From: Phylloscopus collybita
Taxonomy: Eukaryota > Chordata > Aves > Passeriformes > Phylloscopidae
DNA: 64,000 bases
Assembly: GCA_027886175.1 (NCBI GenBank)
Contig: JAJNNQ010000075.1
Coordinates: forward strand, 35,990,501 to 36,054,500
Direction of reading: 5' to 3'
Made by a program: the position numbers and the translations under genes
Shown here: piece after piece, positions 9,001 through 23,988 of the stretch
Position numbering within the stretch: position 1 is the stretch's first letter
Layout of the letters: every line of letters begins with the position of its first letter
Notes under the pieces: model-generated
The model's input: the letters and a program-made list of their open reading frames with translations, nothing else
Database searches by the model: none
What the model was told of the DNA's origin: nothing

Positions 9001-12000
9001 CAATCCTGTATTTTGTTTCACAGTGCTTCCCTGGGGCAAAGATAAACTTCACTCTTATCTGTTCTTTTGTTGTTCCTAGAATGATTCCTCTGTTCATTAT
9101 ACTGTTTGATGTTGCCATCTCAGCTTTCCAATGCCTGATTTGTTCACTTCATTCTCAAAGTTATTAGGTTCTTCATTCCAAAAATAAGCTGACATTCTCA
9201 TTTAAAAGCCAATGTCATCTTTGTGTATCATAGATTTACAGTTCACAACAACAATAGATCATGGAAACAGTGACTTAAAAGATTAAATTATGAAAATGTA
9301 TTTCACTTGCATAAAAAGGAAATGAGTGATAGTCCCATGTAAGTGAATATAGATCATTACTGCACAAAGATCATAATCAATAGGTACCAATAAAGCACCT
9401 GAGTTGCAGCCCTCACAAGTTCACAGAATGCTAAGAAAAGAAATCTGAAGTTGTGGATTATGGGATAAAATGTGTTGGCCACACTCCACTCTCTCAGTGT
9501 GCACCCACCCAACTACACACTGAATTTACCTCTGAGGTGGGAATGATGATGAATCTCACCCACTACACCTGTGCATATGGACTCTGGAGCACAATAGGAA
9601 TCAGAATGCTGTTTCTACTACTTTGAGTGATCAATCCCTTCCAAAAACAAATACAGTTAAGACACCACCATTTTGGGGATTTGTTTTATGTATCCCAAAC
9701 CAGCATTTCTCAGGAGGACTTATATGTGACAATTGAGTAAAAATATGACTCAGCTGTATTTTGACTTAAACTTTCAAAACTGTAAATTTTCTTCTTGAAA
9801 ACACTCCTCCAGACATCCTCTGCAATGGTAAAAATAAACAGAAGTCCTTAAACTCTTTTGTAAGATATTTTCTAAGTATAAAAGAGAATTGCTGATAAAA
9901 TAAATAAAGCTAACAATCCCAAAATAAAATCTCCAATCTGCTGTTATATGTTAACATAATGGTTTTCTTATGTACCTTTAAATATCCACCAGAAATAACA
10001 AGGAACATTGAGATTGTCTTTTACAACGCAATCTTTATGTTAATGGATAAGTTTCAAATTCATAAGGAAGAACATACCACACAACAGACTGACAGAATTC
10101 CACCTAGCCTTGTCTTTTTAAATGCTCCTACAAGATCATGAGTTCCCAAAGACTAAGGCATTAGTAAAGCTTAGAGGCCAAGATCCACCTTGCCTTCCCA
10201 GAGTAAAAGAGCTCCATGTGGAACTTGTTGTAACAGCTCATCCTCTGTGGTCTACGTGCACACAGCATGCCAGTAGCAGGCCAGTCTACTGCTTGGTCAT
10301 GCAGACAAAATCAATGCAGAAAGAAGGCCAGGACACAGATATGCAACATTTGAAATCCCAGAAAATTCAGTATCAAGGGGCTCTCCACTACCATTTCAAC
10401 CTTCTTGTAAAGACACCCCCATGAATCCTCCTGCCACCTGAATTAGTAAGCTGATACTTACACACCTGTTGAGAGCTGCTGATTCCCAACTAATGCCACA
10501 GTCATCCTGACCATGAATATGGGCTGAGCACACAGGACTGGCTTTAGGCTGTGGGTGTGCAGGTACCTAAGGCACACTCAGTCCTTTTCCTGTGCACTTA
10601 CTAGCTGATGCTGCTCTGACATACGGTGAGCCTGTTCCGTTCAGTGAGCTGGCATCAAACTGTGATGTTGTTCATTATGGGGAGTTAATTATATACCTTG
10701 TCAGTGAGCTGAACTTAGTTGCTGCTGCCAAATTAGGAGGACAATCCTGTGCTGCTCCTACTAGAAATGGTTATGTTCTGTTCACCTTTGTTACCTCATC
10801 CATCTTGTACAAAAGTGGAAAGAAAGGCACCTTCCAACCCAAACCATATGAGGATGTCAAGGTGGTCAGGGGTAGGAAAATAAAGACAGCAACTGCAAAT
10901 TGAATTGGAGGTTAATTCAAGAGCATGAAACTTGAAAGTGTCTTTAGAACAATGTCATAAACACTTCTTAAAGGAAAACTTGCAAGCAACAACCATCCTG
11001 CTTATCTGTGTCTCATTAAGCATCTTAAAGGACAGGAACAGGTAAATCATCTATAGCTGACATTTATTCAAATCCAGAAATATCCATTCTGTAATTTCAG
11101 CAACTAGAATAATGAACTTTTACAGAAATGAAAGCAATTTTGTCCTGGTTTGCAACACTCATGCTGCATACTTGCATTTCCCTTAAGGGTGCTACTCCCA
11201 GCCATGAACTCTGCTCTCCAGAAGGGATGAGAGACAGCAGGAAAAGTATGAAGTCTGAAACTATTATGACAAGGTAACAAGTATCATGTTAATATGCAGT
11301 GTCTGTCACAGATTAATTTTAATGCACAAGCCCTTGGGTCACATCAACATCACAGAGTTTTCTGGGTCACCAAATTAAAAGGCATGGCATCATCTCCTTT
11401 TGACACAGAAGCAGTTCATTAAAAATATTTGCAGAGATATAGGAAAGTAATCTTGGTCAGGCATATGCTTTGAAAATTCTTCTTCAAGTTACGCTGGCTT
11501 GAGTAGAGACTCGAACAGAGACAAGGTCTTCTGGGAAGAAAAGTCAAACTTGAAAATTAAACTAGATTAAAGTTCTCAGCTGGACTTTGTTCTGAGACAT
11601 GAAGTACACTCTGAGAATGTATAAATTCCTGGCATATCCTGTACCAAACATAAATGCTGATTTTTCAATGAGTTTCTGAACCTACTGTACCTGTGATTTA
11701 TCATGGAACAGTGTTGGTGGTTGTTCAAGAATGGTTACGTTTTCTCTCCAAATAGTGCTCTATTCCAAGTGCCAATTTGGATGAATAGTCTATCAAGTCA
11801 TGACACAGTCAAAGAGTTGAAATAACTCTATCATCACATGGTGCTTGTCATTAGAAAATAATGTGTATGTTCTTGAACATCACATTCATTTGCTTCCATT
11901 TGTGAGTAGAGCTACACAAAAGTATTGGAGCATCTTGTGTTAGCCAAGCAAATTACTTGTCAACTATAATCAGAAAGGTTGTATGTTGCAGAAAACATTA

Positions 12001-12173
12001 ATTCACTCCTTTTTATAAAAATTGTTTCAAATATTTTTGAATGTCTAAAGTAAGATAATTAGAGCTCAAGGCACTGATACTGTCAATCTTCACAATAATC
12101 ACCAACTACATTAGCAGAAAATAAATGAGATTCTAGTGTCAAGTTACCTGAATACAAAAAAAATGTTGTAGCC

Positions 12174-12177
<4 letters not shown>
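3055..12177. other. Long AT-rich non-coding stretch
   Basis: I see no gene with recognisable homology and no clear full-length repeat. The stretch holds a purine-rich A/G tract at about 5992-6027 and a pyrimidine tract at about 6938-6975. The longest open frames, a pair on opposite strands near 4717-5182, have no recognisable domain and occupy the same DNA. The 10592-10903 frame is likewise unrecognised. Confidence 0.55.

Positions 12178-12204
<27 letters not shown>
12178..12204. repeat. Poly-A tract
   Basis: A run of 27 A residues is followed by a short GA-rich tail. It could be a relic retroposon tail, but I recognise no element body next to it. Confidence 0.85.
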
Positions 12205-12206
<2 letters not shown>

Positions 12207-13836
12207 GAGAGAAAAAACAATCAATCTAACACAAGTAAATAGTGATTTCAAGTACAAGATCATGGAGAGGATGATCACAGACATCTATTAGATAACTTCC
12301 AAAATCTTTACTGTATCTGAATGGAGATTGCACATTCAGCTGTTGCACTCTTGCCTTTTACATGTCAGCTAAGGCAAACTCAAGGATTCAGTACAAAGCT
12401 CTGAAGTTGACCAGAGTCTGCAGAGAAACTTGCCTTGTATGCATCTGTCACATCAAAAAAGATGACAGAAAATGTTATTGAAATGTTTATTTAACTATAA
12501 TGATTGAGAACATTAGTCAGTTTATACCAATCTCATGTGGTTTTGCCATACTTTTCAACACCCTTCCTTTTATGACAGTGTCCTTAAAATTGAAAACTGA
12601 CCAATTATTTATACCAGTCCATAAGTGCATTCATAGAATTTTAACTTTGGGCACCTTTAAATGTGGAAAAACAAACAAACAAGGTGTGGGTGTGTAGGTA
12701 CATCTGAAATTATAACTGCATATTTAAAATTAAAACCAAAAATGTCTTTTATTATCCATTCTTTGAGAGAGAGGTTGATACGGCATCTGAAGTCCCAGCT
12801 ACTCTGCACGAAGTCATTATCAGTGTGCATCGTGTTCTCAGTATCTTCAGACTGAGAGATATGTGGCAAGAGAGACATTGTCCATTCTTCTTGCACCCAT
12901 TTCTATCGTGTTCTGTTTTTCAGAAAAGTCCTGATAGCATTAAAGTTTGCTCATGCACTTCATTTTGTGAAAACACTAAGTAACCTCAAAGTCCTTGTCT
13001 GTCCTTTGACAAATATTACTTTCTTATGATCAAGCCCCAGACACCTGTGGTGGTTTTGTTTGACTAGTTTCATTGTTCTTCCCATAGCTGACACCTATGA
13101 GTAGATGGAATAGTCTAGCAGTCACCTAGATAGGATTCATTAATTTTGCTGATGATAAACTACAGTTATCCACACCATGTATTTGTAATACATCACCTAA
13201 TTAGTGATATGTAGGAGATCCCAAGGGATAAAGCATTTTCCTACATTCTTCACTGCTCTTCTCTGGCTACTGTTTGTCCTTCTCTCTCCCAAAAAAGAAA
13301 TCTGTTCTACCAGATGCAGAAACAGCCCACACACCTTCAGAGACCACTAATACTCAATATTTCTGAGCTTGTATGGCACGGCAGTTTACTAGCACAATTA
13401 GAGCAGGATACTATTCCAGCATATTGCATTCTCCATGCAATAGAGAGTCAATCCAATCATCTTTTTATTTATAAAAATAAAAACTAAATAATAAAAATAC
13501 CTTATCAACTATTTATTGACAAATTATGGTGTCAGATCTGAAAGAGAATTTTAAAAAGTTTTCTTTTTACAAAGATACAAAAAAGTTGTGTTTAAAGCCA
13601 TCTCTTTTTCAGTTTGTCCCCCAGAGCTCTGCTTTCTGTTCCAACTAGCTAAAAAGCTGTTGGAATGCTTGGATAGTTGGATACAATTCTCAGCTATGAC
13701 CTTCTTCTCATTATTCCCTTTCACTGAGTGAAGACCATCTCCAAATGGATTTATAGATATATACCTATTTTCCCTTAGGAATTCCTTTTTGTAGTCACAA
13801 AAGACTGAAGTCACTTCTTCCCTGAAGACTAATCAT

Positions 13837-13862
13837 GTGATGATTAATTGTGATGATTAATT
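13837..13862. repeat. 13-bp unit in two tandem copies
   Basis: GTGATGATTAATT occurs at 13837-13849 and again at 13850-13862. Each unit carries a TAATT homeodomain-type core; function unknown. Confidence 0.8.
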
Positions 13863-15643
13863 ACAATATCACATTCTTCTCCCAAGGCCACCAGCTGACC
13901 CCTAGCTCACTCTAGAAACACAAATAGGACTGTCTAGGCAGAGATATATCCTAGCTGGACCGCAAACAGAACATGGAGATTTCAAACAGAACAGACTTCA
14001 CCTGTGAGTAACTCAACTAATAAACACAAGGCTTGCAAGGCAGTGTTCAGGCCTCAGCCTGTAACTCTGACAGACTGAGAATGATCCCACATCAGCACAT
14101 GAGTAAGAGAGAGAAACATTCAAGTTGCTCAATATGAGCTGTGGAGAGAGAATCTTAGCTAGAGTAAGACCCAAAGTTTCAGGTAATAATGATCCTAGGA
14201 TTAGTGGTGCAGTGAGGTAAGACCTCTGCCACAACAGTGGATTGGAGTGAACAGATATCTGTATAGAAAAAAAATTAGAAAAATAATCAACCTTCTGCAA
14301 AATTGTCGATGAAAATATGCAAGTATGAGCTTAGAAATGGTTAGAAAAGAATTGTGCTAGTTACTTATGCCATGGTATATCTCTGCATCCATATAAATTC
14401 CTGCCAAGAACCTCTTCCAAACACAGGTGCAGGGATAATAACTGAAGTTTTGAAAACTGCATTTGTAATAGTTTTTGCCTGAAGTATTTGAGGTCAGTAC
14501 CTAGAAACCTGGTCTTCCTAATCCAAACAATATTTCCAGCTAGGTTAGAGCAATAAAAATAAAATTATTTTGCAGCAAGAACGATTTGTCTTTGCTATTA
14601 ATATGACAAGCAGTGACACTGTCACAGGCAGAAAGACTGAGATACAATGAGTGCTATGTTCTTTTTACTAAGAGCCAGCTTAAGGCTTTGAGACAGAAAA
14701 CATAAGCCTGCCAGGAAGGAAGAAGCCTTAGCACCTGGGTGAGGACTGGGCTATTCCTTTTAGGTAAATGGTTGTTGGGAAAGGAGAAGAGGGAGAAGCA
14801 GCAAGCATTTGCTGGAATATAAAGGGTAAGTGAAGTAATCTCTGAAGATCTCTGTCCCTCCTTTAGGAGACCTAACACCTCATTCACCCATTAATTGAAG
14901 GTAATGGTAACCCTATCTCACAATCTGACTTTTCAGGTTCCTGATTAGATAAAGTGGTCTGTCTACTTTGCTCCGAGAAGCACTGTGCCTAATTTGCCTC
15001 TATTTAGAGGCAGGCCTGTCCTTTATTATCTGATAAAGGAAATCATTCTGATTTCCAGGATTGTGCTGTTGTCATATAGCGGAGGCTATGAATACATCAA
15101 CCAGAAAGGAGGCTCTACTCAAACCTAATTTGTGCAAATGTGTGGGAACAGGATGAAGTTGTGTCATTAAACAGTCCTACCAGCATCACATGGTACCATC
15201 CAGTCATGCACTTTGCAATGAAATAATAACCTCAGAATTACTTTGCATTGGAAATGCCACCTCTTAAGTCATAGGCAATTCACTACTGACAAGAGTCCAA
15301 AACTGTGCACACAGGTTTTTCACTTCATTTACTTGCTTCTAGCAAAACACTGCAAAGGCACAAAGTATTCTGTATTCAGTTACAACTCGAATAATTTCAA
15401 ATATTTAGCATGCTTCTGGATGGATTTAAGTAGTTATTTTCAGGTTCCCTGCTTTGTAAGCTGTGAGACTGACATCTCTCACTTTTCCACAAATGTATGA
15501 TTATAACCTAAAGAGGAAACCTTCTCTCCAAATTAGAAATTGTTTCAAGACTTTTAACAGATTATCTGTTAAAATTCAGTAGTGAATTGTGCTTTATAAG
15601 TACATTTAATAGTCTGCCAGACAGGGTCTTGATAAAGAAATGT

Positions 15644-15690
15644 GGAGGAGGAGGAGGGAATGTAAGAAAGAAAAGAAAAAAAGAAGAAAG
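15644..15690 (+). repeat. Polypurine tract
   Basis: A GGA-repeat run (15644-15660) and an A/G run (15664-15690) are separated by TGT. Such purine-only DNA can form triplex structures; here it is simply low-complexity sequence. Confidence 0.75.
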
Positions 15691-18600
15691 TATACCAATG
15701 CACTGCATTCTTAGTTCAAGGGCAAACAGAGGTTCAAAACTCATCCAACTGTCAGACAGAAAGTCCTTTCTTTTAAAGGCAACAAAAAGCATTATTTTCT
15801 CTTTTACATAACTGATCTGTTGTTAGCTTTTCTGTCACCATGGAGACTACCATTGCTGCTCTCCTGCTGATTTTGTCTAAGTGGTCAGTACATGTTTGTA
15901 TCATCACCTAATATCACGCTGACTCTCCGTTAGAGAAATTTATATTTATTACTAACTAATGTCAGTCTAGTAAAAGAAATTAATTTGATTTTCTTGTGTT
16001 GATTTTTTCCTATTGTTGCTTCCTTTATATCACAAATTTATATAAATTTCTATGAACTTACTTTCCTTAATCTCTTTCAAACACAAATTCCAGGGCTGAC
16101 ACAATTGCAATAAAGGCACTGCTGCTTTCACTGCAGGTGACCCCACCTGTTTTTATTCATATCTCCCATTTATCAAGTCCTATCAAAAAAATTACAGTGA
16201 TTAAGTGTGGTGAGCTGAGAATATGATGTCTGAATCCCTTCCTCAAAGTAGTACAGAGAAGACACTAAATCTCACTGAACCTGCATTCAGTTTCTTCCTG
16301 GTAAGAGCAGCGGATGATACAATATCTGATGTTCTCTAACCAACACTGTCCAATGTACTTACAGCCTTATTTAAAACCAGAAATAGATATTTATTTTCAG
16401 GCAGCAGTATTTACACAGTTATTTACAAAATACTAGCAGAGTCTTAGATGTACCTTTTCAACACCAGCAACATGGAAACTTCTGTTTTTCTTTTGTAACA
16501 ACCTCAAAATAGACAATAGTGACTTTATTCAAAATTTTTGGACATTCAAAAATGTAAAATTACTTGTGGGGCATTGCTTTTCATAAAGCAATAGTATTGT
16601 TTTTTTCCATAGTACTGGTTTCTTCACAAGAGGAAAAAAGTACAGATTTTCTCTGAAAAGTTATAATGAGAGCCTAAATTATTTGCAAGCAGAGAAAGAA
16701 AAGTTTTAAAATTTCCTTGCTGAAATGAAACTGGAAGAGCAGACACTACATAGTCTCCTTTGGTTACCTTTTGGGATACCCAATCCTGGTTTCATTCCTG
16801 AAACTAACTTCCCCTACAGTAGCAAATAATGTTTTTCACCTTTCCTAGAAACAGAGGATTGGCCACTGTTAACATGGATGGCTCCTGAGGTGACTCACGT
16901 TGCTCACATTTTTATCCAATCTTGTCTGGACCACAGCAGTGAGACACGGATGGACATGCCACCCTCAGTGCTTAGCAATTGCCAGCTAGTAAAGATCACT
17001 ACAACACATCTCCTCTGCAGAATATGTTACTATGAGCTAATCAAGCTCTTGTTGTCTGTTACTGATTTCCACGAAATTGCGAATCAGGTGCAAGGTCTTG
17101 TCTTATCTCTTCAAGTTTAAGAACTTGTAACACTGTAAGATGAGACCTGGTCACACTTTTCAGTCTTTCAGCTCAGCTTCCTTTTATGCAAGCATTTAAT
17201 AAAAAGAATTGCAGGGGTTTTGACCTATGCCAAACATGATTTTCAACTTGCATACTGGATAAAGCCTTTTTTTCTACTCTCTTAGTGCCATAACTATTTG
17301 AACTTCCTCCACAACATTTAAACTATATTAAAGATTGATAACACATTCTCCTCAACATCCCAAATCAAGTAAATAACCTGCAAGAGATAGCTTATAATCA
17401 TATTTAAAAGTCTTCTTCCCTGCACTAATCTCATTCTAAAACATTAAACCTGATTTTTTTTAATCTGATTTACTTCTCATGGCATACTACGTGTTTGTTT
17501 TTTACACTTTGCTGGCTGAATCAAGATTTGTGCAGTACTAGTATATACTTAAGGTATTTATGTGACTGACAATTATTATTTTTATTTCTGCTGTGCATCA
17601 CTCCTGGCTCTTTTCCTAATTCAGAAAGATTGAAATATCAACATTCTAATGAGAAATTATTGCCATAATCAGCATGCACATTTGAGACTATTCAGTTATA
17701 TGTGCATAACTAAGCAATACGTATGAAGCTGGAGGAGACTCCTGGAACTGATTTCATTTATCCACAGATATTTCTGAATGTAGTAGGACAAGTCATTGAA
17801 TACAGGCAGACATTTGCAACTCAAAGCTCAGGAATAAAAGTCCTGTCCAACAGATCTTTACAGATCATGCTGCTAGCAAAGTTAAATACTTCTGTCAAAG
17901 CTGATCGCTGAAAAGACAATAAAGGCTTTATTTTAAAATGCAACAGAGAAATGTTAAAATAAAGGCAGGAATGAGAGTATCAGAGGGTTTTCCTAACAAT
18001 TGCATGAAAAGTTTAAAGACCAGCTGGTTCCTTTCTGAAACTCAAATCTAACTGGCTAAGTGCAGAGCTTATCCTGACCCTCTTTCAACCCATTTAATTT
18101 CCAGCCACTATTAGTGCTGTCTGGAGTCCTGTGACAGCTCCCAGAATGAGCAGGAAACCTTTATGCCAGCACTGGTGCCTCCTTCATCCCTTAAAAAGCT
18201 GGCACAGAAATCTGAGGTGTGTCTTCTCTCAGGATCACACCTGCAGGCTAAACAGAACTCAGTACTACTGTCACCTGGGCAGTAGAAGCCTGATGCCACT
18301 CACACACAGTGCATCGGTAATTATTTGTGTCTTGCTCCTCTCAGGAACCAGTGCCATGACATGTACTTGGAGCAAGGAGATTTTATAAAACCTGGGTTTG
18401 TGGCACAGCAGCACATCAGCTCCATTATCTTGAGGACTGGATCCCAGAAGTACAGTACCACCGTAATGGGGTTTTGGAGAGTGAAGCCAAAGTTTCCTGC
18501 ACATTGTTGTTAAAGGTCTGATCACAGACCCACAGAGAGACTTCCATCAACCTCAGTGCATTTTCCATCACACTTTTCATAGTCCCACCAACTGTGCAAT

Positions 18601-19330
18601 ACAGTTTTCAGCAATATATGAAGTAAATATGTATTTCATGTAATACCCTTGAAAATTCAAAACCTCTTTCTTGTTCAAAATACTTCAGATGGCTGCTAGA
18701 ACAGTCTTCCCCAGATCTCAAGGTGAGAACTTTGGGGATGTACCTGCAGTCCACAGTTGGCCTACTGTAGTATTTGACATTTCCATTTTCTTGGACACAG
18801 AGTGAATTAAAACACTTACCCAGGCAATGGTGACAGTTCAGTGCAGCTACATGTGAGAGTTAGACTGAGAAAATCTAAACACAAAATCTGAACATAAAAA
18901 AAAAAACCCCAAACTTGTACACAGATGCATAATTTCAATAGGTTAATTCTACATTTTGATTCACATTCCTGATATCTTATACATGCAGTGTGTCACTCAG
19001 ACGAAGGGAACTCAGGGAACTAATAACTCATTCAGACAAAAAACACAGAGGGGGCTGGGAGGTGTACAAGAAAGAAGCCTGTCATGTCTTTCATTCACGG
19101 GTCTCCAGTATTTCATCTTCTCTGCACAGAAAACCTTTGTATTATTCTTCTGCTTTTCTCTTTGCATAATGTGTTGCATTACATCAAAGGAAAATTGAAA
19201 AAAAAAAAAACAAACCAGCCCAAATATAATATTCAGGCCAAACATATCTTTACAAGACCAGCAAGACTGAATAGGAATTGACCTGTCCTTATTAATTTTG
19301 ATGTATTTCATTTAAACAGCAACACTGTAA

Positions 19331-20090
19331 AATTCATTTGAAATATTACTTTATTAATTGTTGGCTTTGCATATTCCAAAGTGGATTCAGCACATTTTAT
19401 ATTTTAATTGTAGTTGAGATGAAGAGTGATTGGATTAGATACAATTTATGTGTAATTGAAATTAATGAATTTGTTAATTAAATATTTATAGGTGACCTTT
19501 CCCTGAATTAATAAAAAAAACCCATTCCCGTTTTGTTTAAAATATCTTTGATATTTACAGTCTGAGATTAGATTTAAATTATGTCTTTACATAAAAAAGG
19601 CTAAATAGACATCTGTTATTCCTGTAGATTGGCAAAAAAATCAGCCATATTGCAGTTTTCTCCTGCCAGACCTATTTAGTATTTCTTGTCAGGTATACAA
19701 GTGCCATTCCCAAAAGTTAAAAGTCTTACACAAAATCATTAATGAATTTGTTTGGATGTGAATAATTTATTGTCATCTTGGTCCACCCACCAATTCTAGT
19801 GACATTTAAATGTGATCTAGTCTCAGGCATGTCGCCATTAATATTAAAGCAATGTGAAACTAGGACACAGGCCTGTGCAGCATTAATGATATTCTTGTCA
19901 GACTGAAGTATGTTACCATTGTCAGAATTAGCAATGCAGAAATGCTAATGTGATTCTCCATAGGTTACAGCTGCATATTCCACTTTGTTAGAACTCTGGT
20001 GTTATGATGACTACTATGAAACCCTGGCTGCAAAATACTGACCTAGCAACTTCGTAAACTTTGAAATAACCAATGCACTTATCTCTACCT
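19331..20090. other. AT-rich, TAAT-rich block, possible conserved non-coding element
   Basis: This block has many TAAT/ATTA cores (for example around 19356-19365, 19440-19495 and 19886-19950), few low-complexity runs and no open frame of note. That pattern is often seen in conserved developmental enhancers of amniotes. Without alignment this is only a suggestion, and AT-rich neutral DNA also yields such motifs. Confidence 0.2.
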
Positions 20091-23000
20091 AGCCAGATGT
20101 GAAACTATATTAAATTGAAATCAGATAGGAAAATGCATTAAAACTCCCTCAATGTATTTTAAAGTGTTGAGATGACATAAAATGATAGCATTTATTGAAG
20201 TCAGAAACCTGCATGTCTTACTCATGCGATTAGCCTGATGCTGTTTGATGGGCTGTTCGTTTGAGAAAGGTGAAAGACTTTTGGCCTTTAAGAGCTCCTC
20301 TTTCCCTTCTCCTGCTGCCAACAGTTTCACCTTACCTGGAATGTATAAATGAGGACTAACATCTGTGAGATGCACAAAATTATTCAATCTCCTGCTTACC
20401 TGTGCATGGGTAAAATCTGTTCTGGAGTGCTGCACAGTTTTGAGCATGGTATTTCGGGAAAGATGTGGACATACCAAAAGGTACTAAGAAGCAACAGTAA
20501 GAATGACTAAATCTAGAAAACTTGATCAGAAGAATGAAGAACATCAGGACTCAGACTGAGGGGAGGCAGAATAACATTCCTCAAATATACCAAGGGTTGT
20601 CATAAAAAGAAAGGTGATGTTTTAATTGCTTTAGTTGTTGTGAATATGGAAAGAGAAGTGATGTCTTCATCAGGGACCAAGCAGAAAAGACTTGAGGGGA
20701 AAATACAACTTCCCAGTGACAGTCACAGTCAAACAATGATGCAGATTTTATGAAAGCTTTGTAGAATTACCACCTCTGGGTGCTTCCAGAGCGCACTAAG
20801 CAAACACCTATCAGGAAGAGAGTAAGCATACTTGGTCTTGTATCATACGCAACAGACAGAGTGGATGGAGACTTTCAATCCCTTCTTGCCTTATTTATGA
20901 TTCCATAGACTCACATGACATTCTTTCTAAAATCCAAGTCTCTATAGCAGTCATTTCAAAGGCCAACAATTTGCTTTCCTACAAAGCAGATGAAACGAGC
21001 AGTGACATTATCTCCAACACATGCATATCCCAAATCACACTGGGGTACACATTATACTCAGGATTAGAGCATTAGGGCATATTTGATACTCCCAAGGTTT
21101 TATTGAAGCAAAAATGCCTCTATCATTAGTTTTATAACAGCTGAATTTCAGAGAACACATGACAAACAGAAAGGCAAATAAAGAAGTGACAGCTTTGTGT
21201 ACAGAAGTAAAAACAAACAATAAAGTTTGTGCCCTGCCAAATATGCTTTCTAGAGGACTTAATGTTTACTGGTTTAGGAGGATTCATCAGAGGGTTAGAT
21301 GGATTTAACTCTTGGCAAAACATTCTATGACAACCATTTTGCCAGCTGTAAGTTATAAAAGTGCTAAGACATATGAATATGAAAGCAAGAAGGGCCATTT
21401 TAGAGCCTTTAAGGATCCATTTATATACCTCCTGCAGTGTTTATCTCTTCATTTTCTTCTTTTATGCCTTTAATGTGTAGATAATCACTGGTCCAAATAT
21501 CTCTAAATACAGTGCACTTTAAAACAGCACATTATCTTTATAATAGGGGATCTCAGATAAACAATTCTTGGCTGGTCTCTAGAGATAGAGAGCTCACTAC
21601 AAAGTGAAATCTAAAGCAGCAGTAGCAAAACAACAAAGAAAACATTACAGTCACCATTTAGATATACAGTAACAAAAGTTATGCATTGCAGATTGACAAG
21701 TGTGGCCTTGTGTGAATAAAGAAAATAAGGAAGACGTCAGCACATGTCCAGTAATAAGTTTTTCCTTACATTTTGTGGCTGGGTCTTGCATTTTTACTTC
21801 AGCACGAGGAAACTCCAAATCCAAAGCTAAATAAATGGGAGCTTCTACCTTACTTGCCCACTTCCTTGTTTCATTTGAGAGATTCCTTTCACTGTGACAT
21901 GGGAATTCCCACTTACAGATGAAGCTATAGCTCTGCTCTTGTCCTCCCCCCTCTGCCTTTTCCTCAGAGCAGATAGCGCAGAAGGCAGAACAAAGAAACC
22001 TGGCTTAGGGGAAAATGGAGATCTGCATACAGAACCATGACAAAATGTATTCTGACACATAACAGAAACCAGACCTTTTTGAAACTCCACAGAGGAGAAA
22101 AATAAATGCGTTCTACTCAAACACAGCCATTAACTGAGAGGGAAGACTGCCAGATTTTGCAACACCCTGGACCAACAGTGTAGGAATATGGCAGGTCTGT
22201 GACCCCAGGCAGGATTACTGATACCTCTCAAGTCCTCTAGCTCCAGAGTTGCACCATCAGTAAGCTGGTAGCCCTGAGACACCTGTTACAGGATTTGGAG
22301 CCTCCTGCTCCAAAGCCAGAGTTGAATCTACAAAAGCCCTCTTTGGAGCTTGGGCTCCCCCAGATTCCCACCTTCCTAGCTCAGGAAGCTGACCAGAGGC
22401 TTAAAATTAGAGGCAATGCATCTAGGACAGCTTCCTGGAAATTAGAAAGCTTAGAAGGTTCATACTTGGATTTTACTGAAAGTTTATAAATGCATGTAAA
22501 TATTTAGGCTTCAATAAACTGGTGCCTTTGAGGACAAGACTTTGTCAAGGAGTTCCTGCTCATCTCTAAACATGGTTAACCATTCCAGTAGGAAATAAGT
22601 CATCACTTGAAGGCCTGGCCACTTGTTCAGTCTCAAAATACAAATGAAACCACAAACACAGAACTTTTCCTGTTTACTTTCTCTAGCTGCACAGACACAC
22701 TGCAGCAATCACAGGACAGATAGAATAGCAACTGCTAAGAAAATTAGGATATGGCAGAGTGTTTATTTGTAGATTTCAGCTGCTAATCAATAGTTTTTAC
22801 TGCATCATTATTATGCTGAGACAATACAATAATAACTGTATTAAGAATACATTCTGTCTGTATTCCCTGTGTTTGAACAGGTATTGACAGCCAGAATAAT
22901 GCACAATCCTCTTTTCCCTCTCCTTTGTAAATCCATTGCTTGGAAATTCTGCATCCATCAGTGTTGCCATGGTGACAGCCCCATGAGTCCATCCATGACC

Positions 23001-23988
23001 TCCCAAGACATTTGGCACCTACCCATAATTCTGCAAAATCCACATCAAAGAGAACTAAAACTAATTACCATATGGATTTGTAATTATTATTTTAGTAATT
23101 TAATATATATTGGAACATACATGTGGCCTAAGGGAGTGAGCATAGACAAGAGAGTGAAGAGACTGAATTCAGCTGGTTGGCTGACTAGTTGGGCAAATTT
23201 GAGTTTCACAGGCACTGAGCACTTAGAACTCAGCATGACTTCATGTAGAACTCTAAATGCTCCATACTCCTAAAATCTTCCACACTCCTCTGTCCTCTCT
23301 GGTCTTTCAAGACAGTCACTTTCACAAATAATTTTGTAGTTCTATTAAAAATGAATTACACAATTACACAGTATTATTTTTACCCTTAATAAAGCACAGA
23401 TTGTATAGCAATATAATCCACATTTTTATTATTTGTCAGAGATGCATGAAGTTCCCAGTCAGAAATTATTTTATTTCTTTACCAATACCAAACATTTAAA
23501 AAGAAAATGAGAAAACTTGGAAACTTCTTTTGCAAGGCACAGATAATTCCCTTCCTAATTACCGTACCTCTGCCTAATGAATCCTTACTTCATTAAGTCT
23601 GTTCCGGGACTAATGCATCTCTGAAAGGATAAACTGTTGGATTTTTGTGCCTATGCATAGAATCCTGGATTTCAGCTCAGCTAAACTGATAAAGTGATAA
23701 TATTGTACCTGCCTAGGTGATTTTTAAAGACAGGATTTATAAGGGTGGGGAATAAAACACATATTGGAGATAAGTGAAAACATGCCTGAAAATAAGAGGC
23801 ACACACAGCCAGCCAGGTTGTGGGTAACTTACCTACAACCCTTTGTTGTGCAGAACAAACAAAAATTATCCCTTTGTTGTGCAGAAACCTATCACAGTAT
23901 GGGGAAGAGACCTGCTATCACAATGGGGAGCTTTCCAGAGCTCCTTAAGAGGTTTTAAGGAACATTTGTATAAGCATCCTTAACATCT
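20091..23988. other. Unique non-coding stretch
   Basis: No recognisable gene or repeat family. A 17-bp sequence (CCCTTTGTTGTGCAGAA) occurs twice, at 23839-23855 and 23870-23886, as a local duplication. The open frame at 22869-23273 has no recognisable domain and overlaps minus-strand frames. Confidence 0.5.

Larger units (their letters stand above)
12205..19330. other. Unique non-coding stretch
   Basis: No recognisable gene. Minor items are a 13-bp tandem duplication at 13837-13862 and a polypurine tract at 15644-15690. Open frames here are short and unrelated to families I know. Confidence 0.55.

Noticed and set aside
10592..10903. 103-codon plus-strand frame
   Set aside because: No family resemblance and no sign of splice structure or a promoter.
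22869..23273. 134-codon plus-strand frame
   Set aside because: No known motif, and it overlaps minus-strand frames; treated as chance.
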